64,000 nucleotides of DNA, taken from the NCBI RefSeq assembly GCF_030848565.1, contig NZ_JAVDDV010000003.1, positions 1-64,000 on the forward strand. The letters are read 5' to 3'. This document shows, piece by piece, positions 35,941 to 44,564 of the stretch (positions are counted from its first letter, which is position 1; each line of letters starts with the position of its first letter). The notes below the pieces were generated by a model that ran no database searches, was not told the origin of the DNA, and saw only the letters and a list, made by a program, of their open reading frames with translations. Position numbers and translations under genes: made by a program. Source of the stretch: Natronolimnohabitans sp. A-GB9 (GTDB lineage Archaea; Halobacteriota; Halobacteria; Halobacteriales; Natrialbaceae).

Positions 35941-36462
35941 TTAGGGCATCTGGTGTACGCGTAACTCGACGTCCCGTCGCTGGCCTTCGATATCGGTGAC
36001 GAGCCGCTGGACGACTTCCTCGGCCTCGTCTAAGATCTTGGGTTCGACCTTCGAGACGACCCAGTCGAGCGAGACGAACCGCGGCAGCGAGAGTGCGTCC
36101 TCGTCGGCCGAGTGTGGATCGTAGGCCGCCTCGAAGAAGATCCGACTCGCCGTCTCCGCGCCGGCCGGCGCCGAGTCGGGCTCGGGTTCGACGCGCCACT
36201 CGCCGCGGGCATCGATCTCGTTGCGGAGTCGCCACTGGATCGACGTCGGCGGCGTGATCTCCGTCACCTCCGATCGAGCAGTGTAGCCGAGTTTCCACCA
36301 CTGGAGTCGGAGGTCGTAGACGGAGCCGACGGTGCCGTTACCGTTTGCTCGGACCTCCTCGAGGTGTTCCGTATACCGCGGGTAGTCGGTAAACGACCGC
36401 ACGTACGGGAAGACCTCCTCGGGCGGGCGGTACGCGAGCGTGCTGAGGAGAATTCTGTCCAC
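35941..36462 (-). CDS. SRPBCC (START-like) family protein
   Basis: 173 residues if it starts with the GTG at 36462 (V-D-R-I-L-L-S-T-L-A-Y-R-P-P-E-E-V-F). That is where the fold begins: strand, then helix P-P-E-E-V-F-P-Y-V-R-S-F-T-D-Y-P-R-Y, then a curved sheet. Such proteins bind lipids, polyketides or other greasy ligands. An ATG at 36546 would add 28 residues, but part of that extra sequence (V-G-K-Q-S-V-S) is translated from a family A palindromic element, so I regard it as non-native or a recent addition. Ligand unknown. Confidence 0.78.
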   Translation of the reverse strand: MDRILLSTLAYRPPEEVFPYVRSFTDYPRYTEHLEEVRANGNGTVGSVYDLRLQWWKLGYTARSEVTEITPPTSIQWRLRNEIDARGEWRVEPEPDSAPAGAETASRIFFEAAYDPHSADEDALSLPRFVSLDWVVSKVEPKILDEAEEVVQRLVTDIEGQRRDVELRVHQMP

Positions 36463-36511
36463 GGATCCGTTACGAGCGATTCGAACGTAAGGATTGCTAT
36501 CGAACCGGTCG

Positions 36512-36539
36512 GAAACTGACTGTTTCCCGACAGTAGTAT
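36512..36539. repeat. Solo family A arm
   Basis: GACTGTTTCCCGACAGTAGTAT, in reverse the typical ATACTACTGTCGGG arm. It lies at the 5' side of the SRPBCC gene and could be read as coding there. Confidence 0.55.
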
Positions 36540-36620
36540 CGGTCAATCGATCCCGCTCCCGAGCCAGAGCGGTTGGCCGGAGTCGCCACCTTCTATACCG
36601 ACGGTGCGGTACGTCGAGGC

Positions 36621-37361
36621 ATGCGAGACGTCTGTATCGTCGGCGGCGGTGTCTCCGGTCTCGCCGCCTCGATTTTCACCGCACGCGCGGGACTCGACAC
36701 TCTCGTCATCGACGGCGGGGAGTCGATCCTCGCGCGCAACGCCAGCCTCGAGAACTACCCTGGCTTTCCCGATGGGGTCGACGCCCGCCAACTCTTGGAA
36801 CTGATCCGCAAGCAGGCCCACAACGCGGGTGCGACGTTCGAACTGGGGCACGTGACACACGTCGAACCGGTCGACGAGACGGACCTCGAGCAGGGGTTCG
36901 TTCTCGAGACCGACGGCGGGGAGCCCCTCGAGGCCCGGCGCGTGATTGCAGCCTCCTGGAAGGACAGTGAGTATCTGGTCCCGCTGGACGTCGGTCGCAC
37001 CCAACGCGGGACCAAGTACTTCGTCAGCACCGACGACGCCGGACGGACCGCCGTCGACGGCGTCTACGCGGCGGGACGGATCGCCGACGAGCCCCACCAG
37101 GCGATCGTCGCGGCCGGCCACGGGTCGAAAGTCGGGCTCGCAGTCATCCACGACTCCGAGGTGAACTTCTACCACGACTGGGTCGTCCCCGAGGGCTATT
37201 TCACCGAACGCGACATCGAGGTGCCGCCGGGCTGTGAGGAGATCGACGACGAGGAGCGACGTCAGCGCGACCAGCAAGCCCGGGAGACGATCCTCGAGGC
37301 CTTTTCCGAACCGCTGGACGAGCGGCCGACGATGCACCCAAGCGTCGTCGACGACGAGTAA
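36621..37361 (+). CDS. FAD-dependent oxidoreductase, thioredoxin-reductase-like without redox Cys pair
   Basis: 246 residues from M-R-D-V-C-I-V-G-G-G-V-S-G-L-A-A. The dinucleotide-binding G-G-G-V-S-G is at the start and the second FAD motif, G-V-Y-A-A-G-R-I-A-D-E-P-H-Q-A, near residue 150. The N-terminal half looks like the FAD part of thioredoxin reductase (N-A-S-L-E-N-Y-P-G-F near 38), but the NADPH domain and the C-x-x-C pair are absent, and a helical tail of about 60 residues follows. Electron donor and acceptor are unknown. The TAA stop overlaps a family A palindrome. Confidence 0.85.
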   Translation: MRDVCIVGGGVSGLAASIFTARAGLDTLVIDGGESILARNASLENYPGFPDGVDARQLLELIRKQAHNAGATFELGHVTHVEPVDETDLEQGFVLETDGGEPLEARRVIAASWKDSEYLVPLDVGRTQRGTKYFVSTDDAGRTAVDGVYAAGRIADEPHQAIVAAGHGSKVGLAVIHDSEVNFYHDWVVPEGYFTERDIEVPPGCEEIDDEERRQRDQQARETILEAFSEPLDERPTMHPSVVDDE

Positions 37362-37469
37362 TACTGCCGGACAGCAGTCAGTGAACCGTCGATCGCGGAT
37401 TCGCGGCCATCACCGCCGGCAACGGCCGCAGTAGTGTGACCGACGGTGAATAGTTCTGTCCGGCAGTAT
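37361..37469. repeat. Family A palindromic element, long form
   Basis: ATACTGCCGGACAG at the left faces CTGTCCGGCAGTAT at the right, a perfect 14-base stem, with CCGTCG facing CGACGG further in and GCGGCC facing GGCCGC at the centre. The first base is the last base of the FAD gene's TAA. Confidence 0.88.
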
Positions 37470-37581
37470 ACCCGTCCGCGGACGGGAGACACACCGTCGC
37501 AGTGTGTTTCCAGCCAGTGTATCGCCACCCGATGAATTATCCTGGTTCACGACGAATCGACCGGGAGACGGCGTCGTACGT

Positions 37582-39732
37582 ATGACCGGAACGAACCAGG
37601 GGCCTCGAACTCGAGGGCGATGTTCGCTTCGAACGGCAGCCGAGCGTGACGCGTTCGGCGTCGCAACGCAATATACGCGGGCACACGACCTCGCGGTGCC
37701 GGCCGAATCGGCCTATCTCGAGGCCCTGCCGGCCGCTCGCCGCGAGATCAGCCACCGGTTTGCTCGCGGGCTGTTACGCGGGAAGCCACGTGGTCTCTCG
37801 GCCCCGCGGTTCGTGAGTCGTGAGTCCCTCGAGTCGGAGTCGGCGTCGGTCCCCGACGGCTCCGCGCCGCTGTCGGCACTCGAGGCAGACCGGCTCGCGT
37901 CGATCGCTGCCGACTGCCCCGAGTCGTGTCGTCGGCTGGGGCTGGTGGCGCTACCCGGCGCTGAGTGTGTCTTGTTCGTGCCGATCGCGACGCGTCACGG
38001 CTACGACCGGTTTCGGCTGGTCGGCACGATCCGTTCCTGGACGCCAAACACCGACGCGGTGACCGAACTCGATCATCCGGTTGATCTCGTTTCGCTGGTT
38101 GCGCGTGAGGGTGCGTTCAGCGACGACGAGCAGGCCGACCGCATCAGAACGGAGATCGCCGAGAGCGTCGCCAACCTCGCGCTGGCACGACTCGCCAGCG
38201 CCGTACACGGCACGCGAGTCGACGGCGTCGGAGACGACCCGCCTCTCGAGGCCGTCGCGAGTGGCGTCCCGGCTGCCGACGCCAGTGCCGCTTTCGAACG
38301 GATCGTCACCGACGGCCATCCGTTCCACCCCAGCGGCAAGATCCGACGCGGAATGTCACCGGGCGAGGGGCTCGCGTACGCTCCCGAGTTCACCGACCGG
38401 ATCGACGTTCGGTTCGTCGCCGTCGACCGGGCGTTCGCCCTCGAGACGCGGGCGGCGACGGCCGGTGGCGAGCGGTTGACCGATCGGTTGTACGCCGCCT
38501 TCGAGGGCCTCGAGGGCGCACTCGAGCGGGCGTTGCCCGCCGGCTGCGAGCCTGACGAGTACGCCGTCGTGCCGATCCATCCGCTGCAGTATCACCGGAC
38601 GATTCCGGACCGGTACGGCGATCGGATCGCCGACGGTCGCGTCGTACCGATCCCCGACTACAGCCGGCCGGCGACGCCCCAACTCAACCTCCGGACGGTC
38701 GTTCCCGACGGCGATGGGACTCACTCGCCCGACGACGTGCCGTTCCACCTCAAACTCGCGATTCCCGTCCAGACGACCAACGTCGTGCGGACGCTCTCGC
38801 CACACGCCGTCTCGAACGGCCCGCAGGTAACCGACGTCGTGCGCTCGATCGTCGATCGCGACGGGTTCGAGACGCTGGGGCTGCTGGCCGAGCCGGCCGC
38901 GACGTGTTACTACCCGCCCGGCGGCCCCCACCCGAGCGGCGATGGGTTCGACGACGCGCGACACCTGTCGGGCCTGGTGCGGACGAATCCGCTGTTACAC
39001 CCACACGTCGCGGAGCGGACGGCCGAGACGTATCCGGTGGTCGCCTCGAGTCTCGTCGCCGACACGCCGACGACGGGACGACCGCTCGTTGCCGAACTGA
39101 TCGCACAGTACGGCGACGCGATCGGGTGTCCCAGTACTGAACGCGCCGCACTCGAGTTCGTGACACGGTACGCCGCGGTCGTCGTCCCCGACCAACTGCG
39201 GCTGTTGTGTACCTACGGTATCGCCCTCGAGAGCCATCTCCAGAACAGTCTGGTCGTCTTCGACGCCGAGAGCGCGCGACCGCTGTCGACGCTCGTCCGG
39301 GACCTCGGCGGGATTCGCGTGTACGGTGGCCGACTCGAGAACCACGGACTCTCGATCGATCCGTATCCCGACTCGGATCTGGACGCCGACGACGAGTCGG
39401 CGCTCTACCGGAAGCTGTACTACGCGCTCTTTCAGAACCACCTCGCGGAACTCGTTGCGACGATCGCTTACGAACTAGACGTCGACGAACGGGCGTGTTG
39501 GGCGCGGATCCGCGAGCAATGCGAGCAGGCGTTCGAGGCGATTCGAGCCGACGGAGACGCCCCAGCGGACCGAGTCCGACGCGACCGACGGACCCTGTTT
39601 GACGAGCCGACAGTCCACAAGGCCCTGACCGCGATGCGACTGCAGGGCAACCGCCACGAGTACGTGACCAGCGACGTCTCGAACCCGCTTTCGACTGCGG
39701 GCCGCGAGCGGATCGACCGTCCTTCGAAGTAA
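37582..39732 (+). CDS. IucA/IucC family siderophore synthetase
   Basis: 716 residues from the ATG at 37582. The family core is clear: H-P-F-H-P-S-G-K-I-R-R-G-M-S near residue 237, I-H-P-L-Q-Y-H near 332, the L-K-L-A-I-P-V-Q-T-T-N-V-V-R-T-L block near 390, and H-L-Q-N-S-L-V-V near 552 followed by R-D-L-G-G-I. These enzymes join carboxylates such as citrate to amines or alcohols with ATP in hydroxamate- and carboxylate-siderophore assembly. No decarboxylase, oxygenase, exporter or second synthetase is nearby, unlike most iuc clusters. An N-terminal part of about 100 residues precedes the core. Confidence 0.88.
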   Translation: MTGTNQGPRTRGRCSLRTAAERDAFGVATQYTRAHDLAVPAESAYLEALPAARREISHRFARGLLRGKPRGLSAPRFVSRESLESESASVPDGSAPLSALEADRLASIAADCPESCRRLGLVALPGAECVLFVPIATRHGYDRFRLVGTIRSWTPNTDAVTELDHPVDLVSLVAREGAFSDDEQADRIRTEIAESVANLALARLASAVHGTRVDGVGDDPPLEAVASGVPAADASAAFERIVTDGHPFHPSGKIRRGMSPGEGLAYAPEFTDRIDVRFVAVDRAFALETRAATAGGERLTDRLYAAFEGLEGALERALPAGCEPDEYAVVPIHPLQYHRTIPDRYGDRIADGRVVPIPDYSRPATPQLNLRTVVPDGDGTHSPDDVPFHLKLAIPVQTTNVVRTLSPHAVSNGPQVTDVVRSIVDRDGFETLGLLAEPAATCYYPPGGPHPSGDGFDDARHLSGLVRTNPLLHPHVAERTAETYPVVASSLVADTPTTGRPLVAELIAQYGDAIGCPSTERAALEFVTRYAAVVVPDQLRLLCTYGIALESHLQNSLVVFDAESARPLSTLVRDLGGIRVYGGRLENHGLSIDPYPDSDLDADDESALYRKLYYALFQNHLAELVATIAYELDVDERACWARIREQCEQAFEAIRADGDAPADRVRRDRRTLFDEPTVHKALTAMRLQGNRHEYVTSDVSNPLSTAGRERIDRPSK

Positions 39733-39885
39733 CGAATTGCTCGACGGGCTCGAGATCGGTTGGAGAGACGTCTCTGGCAGCAGTTACCGACCCCGTGTCG
39801 ATCGGTCGGCACGGCGGACCGTCTCGACACTCGAGCGGCGATACCTCGCTATACTTAACATAGTGGGTGCGTGAAGAGGAAACGA

Positions 39886-41091
39886 ATGCTCGAGGGAGTC
39901 AACGTCGCGCTCGGGGTGACGGGATCGATCGCGGCCGTCAAGACGGTCGAACTGGCCCACGAGTTGCGACGCCAGGGCGCCGAGGTACAGGGCGTGATGA
40001 CCGAAAGCGCCCAGGGAATCGTCCATCCGTGGGCCGTCGAGTTCGCCACGGACAACGACGTCGTCACGGAGATTACGGGGAGCGTCGAACACGTCGAACT
40101 CTGTGGGTACGACGGCTGGGCCGACGTCTTCCTGATCGCGCCGGCGACAGCGAACACGGTCGGGAAGATCGCCGGTGCGGTCGACGATACGCCCGTGACG
40201 ACGTGTGCGACGACCGCGCTCGGGGCCGACACGCCGGTCGTGATCGCGCCGGCGATGCACGAGCCGATGTACGACCATCCCGGCGTCCTCGAGGCGATCG
40301 AGACGGTCGAGGAGTGGGGCGTCGAGTTCGTCGATCCACGCATCGAGGAGGGGAAAGCCAAGATCGCCACCGAAGAGGCGATCGTCACAGACGTCGCACG
40401 CGCGGCCGGCGACCGACCGCTCGGGGGAACCCACGTCGTTCTTACCAGCGGCGCGACCGCCGAATCGATCGATCCAATTCGCGTGTTGACGAACCGCTCG
40501 TCGGGGCAGATGGGCCGGGCGGTCGCGAAGGCCTGCTACGTCCGTGGTGCCGACGTGACGCTCGTTCACGGCGTCGTCGGTCCCCGGGCGGTCACGAGTG
40601 ACGCGGCCGCGTTCGAATCGATCCCGTACGCGACCGTCCAGAACGTCGAGAGCACCGCCGAGATGCTCGCGGCGACTCGTGAGGCCTGTACGGACGCGGA
40701 CACACTGGTCTCGGCGGCCGCGATCGGTGACTACACTGTCGAGGAGAGTACAGAGAAGATCCGATCGGGCCAGCAGCTTACGCTTGAACTCGAGCCGACG
40801 CCGAAACTCATCGACGAGATCCGAGCCGAGCGACCGGAGCTGCCGATCGTCGGCTTCAAGGCCGAGACGTCGGGTGACGAGACGGCAATGGTCGAACAGG
40901 CACGGGAGACACTCGAGCGCGCCGGTCTGGCCTTCGTCGTTGCCAACGACGCGAGCGTCATGGGCGCCGAGGGAACGAAGGCGCTGCTGGTCCACGCGGA
41001 AGACGTTGCCCGCTACGAGGGGACGAAGGCGGGACTTGGCGGCGAGATCGCCGATTCGATCGCCGCGATCGTCGGTGACTCACAGCCGTAG
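39886..41091 (+). CDS. coaBC: Bifunctional phosphopantothenoylcysteine decarboxylase/synthase
   Basis: 401 residues from M-L-E-G-V-N-V-A-L-G-V-T-G-S-I-A. The N-terminal flavoprotein domain (CoaC, 1-180) has G-S-I-A-A, P-A-T-A-N-T-x-G-K-I and P-A-M-H-x-P-M near residue 125. The C-terminal CoaB domain begins near 185 with V-V-L-T-S-G-A-T-A-E-S-I-D-P-I-R and N-R-S-S-G-Q-M-G, then A-A-I-G-D-Y and G-F-K-A-E-T. It carries out two steps of coenzyme A synthesis from 4'-phosphopantothenate. A GTG five codons upstream is possible. Confidence 0.95.
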   Translation: MLEGVNVALGVTGSIAAVKTVELAHELRRQGAEVQGVMTESAQGIVHPWAVEFATDNDVVTEITGSVEHVELCGYDGWADVFLIAPATANTVGKIAGAVDDTPVTTCATTALGADTPVVIAPAMHEPMYDHPGVLEAIETVEEWGVEFVDPRIEEGKAKIATEEAIVTDVARAAGDRPLGGTHVVLTSGATAESIDPIRVLTNRSSGQMGRAVAKACYVRGADVTLVHGVVGPRAVTSDAAAFESIPYATVQNVESTAEMLAATREACTDADTLVSAAAIGDYTVEESTEKIRSGQQLTLELEPTPKLIDEIRAERPELPIVGFKAETSGDETAMVEQARETLERAGLAFVVANDASVMGAEGTKALLVHAEDVARYEGTKAGLGGEIADSIAAIVGDSQP

Positions 41092-41147
41092 TCGACGACC
41101 CGTCACGAGAGTTATATAGGTGGCGTTCGTGCCACGAATTAATACGT

Positions 41148-41240
41148 ATGCGATCGGTTTCAGCTATCGTCTCGACTGCAATGCCGGGAATCTCATCCAC
41201 CACAGATCGACCGCTCGTCTCGAGTCACGCAACGAGGTGA
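41148..41240 (+). CDS. Possible 30-residue leader ORF before HTH gene
   Basis: A TATA-like GTTATATAG (41111-41119) lies about 30 bases before an ATG at 41148 that opens a 30-codon frame ending at TGA 41238-41240. The end of this frame, GAGGTGA, doubles as a Shine-Dalgarno site seven bases before the GTG of the regulator gene. Translation of the two could thus be coupled. The peptide has no known motif; coding is suggested only by layout. Confidence 0.35.
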   Translation: MRSVSAIVSTAMPGISSTTDRPLVSSHATR

Positions 41241-41247
41241 GCCAGCC

Positions 41248-41829
41248 GTGGCCCAGCAACAGGTCGGCGAATCGGACGACGACCGCCTCCCGAAAGGCGA
41301 GATCTTCGAGGTACTTCGCAATCAGCGGCGCCGCTACGTCCTCCAGTATCTGAAACAGGACGGCCGGCCCGTCGAACTCGGCGACCTCGCACAGCAGATC
41401 GCCGCCTGGGAGTACGACACGACGCCCGCGGAGGTTACGTCCGCACAGCGAAAGCGCGTCTACACGACGCTCCAGCAGACGCATCTCCCGAAGATGGATT
41501 CGGCCGGAATCCTCGAGTTCGACGCCGACGACAGAGTTATTCGGCCGACCGATCGCACCCGTGATATCAGCGTCTACCTCGAGATCGTCCCTGGCCACGA
41601 GTTCGCCTGGCGGGAGCTGTATCTCTCCCTCGGGGCAGTCAGTTCCGCGCTGGTCGCCGCACTGTGGCTCGACATCTACCCGTTGACGCTGCTTTCGGAT
41701 CTCACCTGGGCCGCGATCATCGCCGTGACGGTGACAGTGACGGCCGCCGTCCACGTCTACTACGAACGCAACATGCGTCTGGGACACGGCCAACAGCCGC
41801 CGGAGCTCAGCTACACCGGCGACGAGTGA
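41248..41829 (+). CDS. Membrane-bound winged-helix regulator
   Basis: 193 residues with GTG start behind GAGGTGA. Residues 15-100 form a winged helix-turn-helix (L-P-K-G-E-I-F-E-V-L-R-N-Q-R-R-R-Y-V-L, then Q-R-K-R-V-Y-T-T-L-Q-Q-T-H-L-P-K-M), like the haloarchaeal DUF7344-type regulators. Two membrane helices (about 128-146 and 149-168) follow. The protein would bind DNA while tethered to the membrane. Targets are unknown. The TGA stop runs into a family B palindrome. Confidence 0.82.
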   Translation: MAQQQVGESDDDRLPKGEIFEVLRNQRRRYVLQYLKQDGRPVELGDLAQQIAAWEYDTTPAEVTSAQRKRVYTTLQQTHLPKMDSAGILEFDADDRVIRPTDRTRDISVYLEIVPGHEFAWRELYLSLGAVSSALVAALWLDIYPLTLLSDLTWAAIIAVTVTVTAAVHVYYERNMRLGHGQQPPELSYTGDE

Positions 41830-41909
41830 TACGGACTGCTGGACCGATCTCCCGCCGACTGTCGGTACGGGGTCGGCGATCGGCGGGACGTGACGACAGG
41901 TGGCCGTAC
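41829..41909. repeat. Family B palindromic element
   Basis: ATACGGACTGCTGGACC on the left and GACAGGTGGCCGTAC on the right, with CCCGCCGA facing TCGGCGGG inside. It starts on the last base of the HTH gene stop codon. Confidence 0.8.
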
Positions 41910-42015
41910 GACGGAGTGGTCATTCATTACGCCGAGGAGCGCCTGCCGTGACATCCGTTCACGTCCTGTACGGCTCGATCGTCAACTTTTACTCCGCTAC
42001 CGCCCGACCGACGAC

Positions 42016-42585
42016 ATGGATCAGTTGAAGCGGTCACTTCTCGAGGCGCCGATTATCGAGAAAAACGGTTATCACTACTTCGTCCATCCGATCAGCGACG
42101 GTGTTCCGAAGCTCGATCCCGGCTTGCTCCGCGAGATCGTCATCCGAATTATCCGGAAAGCGAAACTCGAGGAAGTCGACCGGATCGTCACGCCGGCCGC
42201 GATGGGGATTCACATCTCCACCGCCGTCTCGCTGATGACCGACATTCCGCTGACCGTCATTCGGAAACGGCAGTACGGGCTCGAAGACGAAGTCGCAATC
42301 TCTCAGCAGACCGGTTACTCGGAGAACGAGATGTACATCAACGACGTCCGTGAGGGCGAGCGCGTGCTCGTCCTCGACGACGTCCTCTCGACGGGCGGCA
42401 CGCTTGCCGCGGTCCTCGAAGCGCTCGACCAGATCGGCGCCGAGGTCGTCGATACGGTCGCCGTCATCAAGAAGGTCGGTGGCGAGAACAAGGCCGCCGA
42501 CGCCGGCTACGACGTCAAGACGCTGATCAACGTCGACGTCGTCGACGGCGAGGTCGTCATCGTCGACGAAGACGGCGACTCCTGA
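42016..42585 (+). CDS. hpt: Hypoxanthine/guanine phosphoribosyltransferase (archaeal type)
   Basis: 189 residues from M-D-Q-L-K-R-S-L. The PRPP-binding motif is [13 protein letters not shown] near residue 120. The protein salvages purine bases by adding ribose-5-phosphate from PRPP. Length and the segments H-P-I-S-D-G-V-P and R-K-R-Q-Y-G-L fit the archaeal Hpt/APRT-like family; adenine as substrate cannot be excluded. A longer frame to 41890 overlaps the repeat element and is rejected. Confidence 0.93.
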   Translation: MDQLKRSLLEAPIIEKNGYHYFVHPISDGVPKLDPGLLREIVIRIIRKAKLEEVDRIVTPAAMGIHISTAVSLMTDIPLTVIRKRQYGLEDEVAISQQTGYSENEMYINDVREGERVLVLDDVLSTGGTLAAVLEALDQIGAEVVDTVAVIKKVGGENKAADAGYDVKTLINVDVVDGEVVIVDEDGDS

Positions 42586-42661
42586 TACCGTCCGACGAAA
42601 TCACGCTGTCCGTCAGGTCGCGATCGGATCGGTAATACTGCCGGACAACACGATGCACACT

Positions 42662-42716
42662 CCGATCGCACTCGAGACGCTGTCGCGTTCCGCGACAGGC
42701 GTCGAGGCGCGATCGG
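42662..42716. terminator. Long imperfect hairpin between hpt and ABC operon
   Basis: CCGATCGC (42662-42669) faces GCGATCGG (42709-42716), and inside CTGTCGCG faces CGCGACAG across a three-base loop. Likely a terminator for hpt. A solo family A arm (ATACTGCCGGACAAC) begins at 42635. The rest of 42586-42903 shows no gene. Confidence 0.55.
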
Positions 42717-42903
42717 GTGTTTAGTGATTAGTCACAGCAGTCCACGTGAGACGTACTCGAGTGCTTTTGACCGTCGTCCGACAGGATGGTCCATCGACTC
42801 GGTTCGCGGCATCGACTGGCTCGTATGGCGACTGGTAATTCGTATCTGCTGTTAGGTATCTCGGTAACAAGGAATATAGTAGCCGACTGGCAATCGAGAC
42901 GTA

Positions 42904-44544
42904 ATGGCAGAACGCGGTGACAGGGACACCGGGGGCCTTCCACGTCGGTCGGTGCTCGCGGGACTCGGTGTGGCCGGGATCACCGGCACGGCCGGCTGTA
43001 TCAGCGCCGACGATGTCGCCGTCGATGGCGACGCCGAGGAACTCATCGCGGACGGGTTCCGGGAGGAAGGTGTCGAGCCGCCTGTCGAGGCCACGATCTA
43101 CGCGAACTCGGAGTCGGACGAACGCGTCGAGTGGGCACAGCTGGTCGCACACGAACTGAACGCGACGGGCCTGTTCGACGTCGGTTTCGAGTCTCTCGAG
43201 CTCCGCTCGTACATCGATCTGGTCGACAACATGGCCGAAAACGAGGCGAACGCGCTGATCTGTTTCGGCTTTATCGGCGGCTGGGATCCACACGCGTACG
43301 TCTACTCGGCCTTTCACTCCGATAGCGCCACTCCGAACGGACACAATATCACCCACTACGAGAACGAGACGGTCGATCGGCTCATCGACGAGGGCGTCGA
43401 GACAGTCGACAGCCACGAACGCGTCGAGATCTACGAGAAACTGCAGGAACGGCTCGTCGAGGACGCGCCGCTGTCGTTCGTTCGCGCCCACGAGGAGAAC
43501 GTCGTCTACCGGGCCGACGTCGTCGACGGCTTTCGTGCCTATCCCGTCTCGGGCGGCGAGTACACGTCACTTTATGCCCCGACGCTCGGGGTCTATACGG
43601 AGCTGCGAACCGACGCGGACGAACTCGTCGGCGACGTCGGGGCGGGAATCAGCAGCTACGACCCGACCGCGATCGACGACGACGTCTCGCGGATTGTCAC
43701 CGGACCGATCTACGAAGGGCTCCTCGAGGTCGACTTCGACGGGCGAATCCGCCCACTGCTCGCGACCGACTGGGAGCAACTCGACGAGACGACGTGGCGA
43801 TTCGAGCTCCGCGAGGACGTCCGGTTCCACACCGGCGAGCCGTTTACCGCTGCCGATGTGCAGGCTACCCTCGAGCGATACGAGGACACGCCTCGCGAGC
43901 GAGCCGTCTTCGAGTGGTACGACGACGTCGAGATCCGCGACGGTCACGAACTCGACCTCCACCTCCGGCGACCGTACGGGCCACTCGAGACGACGCTCGG
44001 ACAGCTCCCGATCGTTCCGGAGAGCGTCGCTGACGGCGAGTACGACCTCTCGAACAGGCCGATCGGAACCGGTCCGTACGTCTTCGACGAACACGACGAG
44101 GACCAGTACTGGCGGATGAAAGCCAACCCGGACCACTGGCACGACGGCAGCGGCGGCGTCCCCGAGACACCGCCGATCGAGACGGTCACGTTCCGAATCG
44201 TCACCGAGCCGTCGGCCCGACACGGGGCCATAGCGCGTGGCGACGTTCACCTGTCAACGGCGCTGTCGGGCGAGAGCGTCGCGGCGTTTGCCTCCGACGA
44301 CGAGTACGTCGTCGACCGGACGACCGGTGCGGCCGTCGACTTCCTGGGGTATCCGATCTACCGCGAGCCGTTTACTAATCCGAAGGTTCGGCGCGGAATC
44401 AGTCGCCTCATCCCGCGTGAGCGGATCGTCGAGGATGTCTTTCACGGCGCCGGTCGCGTCGCGTACACCCCGATTTCCCCGCTTCACGACGAGTTCGTTT
44501 CGCCGGCGTTCGAGTCCGAACTCGTCGACGAATACTTCAGCTAG
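42904..44544 (+). CDS. Peptide-type ABC transporter binding lipoprotein, circularly permuted
   Basis: 546 residues. A Tat signal (R14-R15-S-V-L-A-G-L) ends in a lipobox T-A-G-C32, so the protein is probably anchored outside the membrane by a lipid. It belongs to the SBP_bac_5 (DppA/OppA) family, but the order of parts is reversed. Residues about 43-235 match the usual C-terminal part (I-Y-A-N-S-E-S-D-E-R near 65, W-D-P-H-A-Y near 128, Y-E-K-L-Q-E-R-L-V-E-D-A-P near 178). Residues 240-546 match the usual N-terminal part (I-Y-E-G-L-L-E-V-D at 269, T-T-W-R-F-E-L-R-E-D-V near 297), ending with V-R-R-G-I-S-R-L-I-P-R-E-R-I at 495. It heads an operon with two permeases and two ATPases. Confidence 0.9.
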   Translation: MAERGDRDTGGLPRRSVLAGLGVAGITGTAGCISADDVAVDGDAEELIADGFREEGVEPPVEATIYANSESDERVEWAQLVAHELNATGLFDVGFESLELRSYIDLVDNMAENEANALICFGFIGGWDPHAYVYSAFHSDSATPNGHNITHYENETVDRLIDEGVETVDSHERVEIYEKLQERLVEDAPLSFVRAHEENVVYRADVVDGFRAYPVSGGEYTSLYAPTLGVYTELRTDADELVGDVGAGISSYDPTAIDDDVSRIVTGPIYEGLLEVDFDGRIRPLLATDWEQLDETTWRFELREDVRFHTGEPFTAADVQATLERYEDTPRERAVFEWYDDVEIRDGHELDLHLRRPYGPLETTLGQLPIVPESVADGEYDLSNRPIGTGPYVFDEHDEDQYWRMKANPDHWHDGSGGVPETPPIETVTFRIVTEPSARHGAIARGDVHLSTALSGESVAAFASDDEYVVDRTTGAAVDFLGYPIYREPFTNPKVRRGISRLIPRERIVEDVFHGAGRVAYTPISPLHDEFVSPAFESELVDEYFS

Positions 44545-44564
44545 ACGGTACGGAAAGCCGAATC

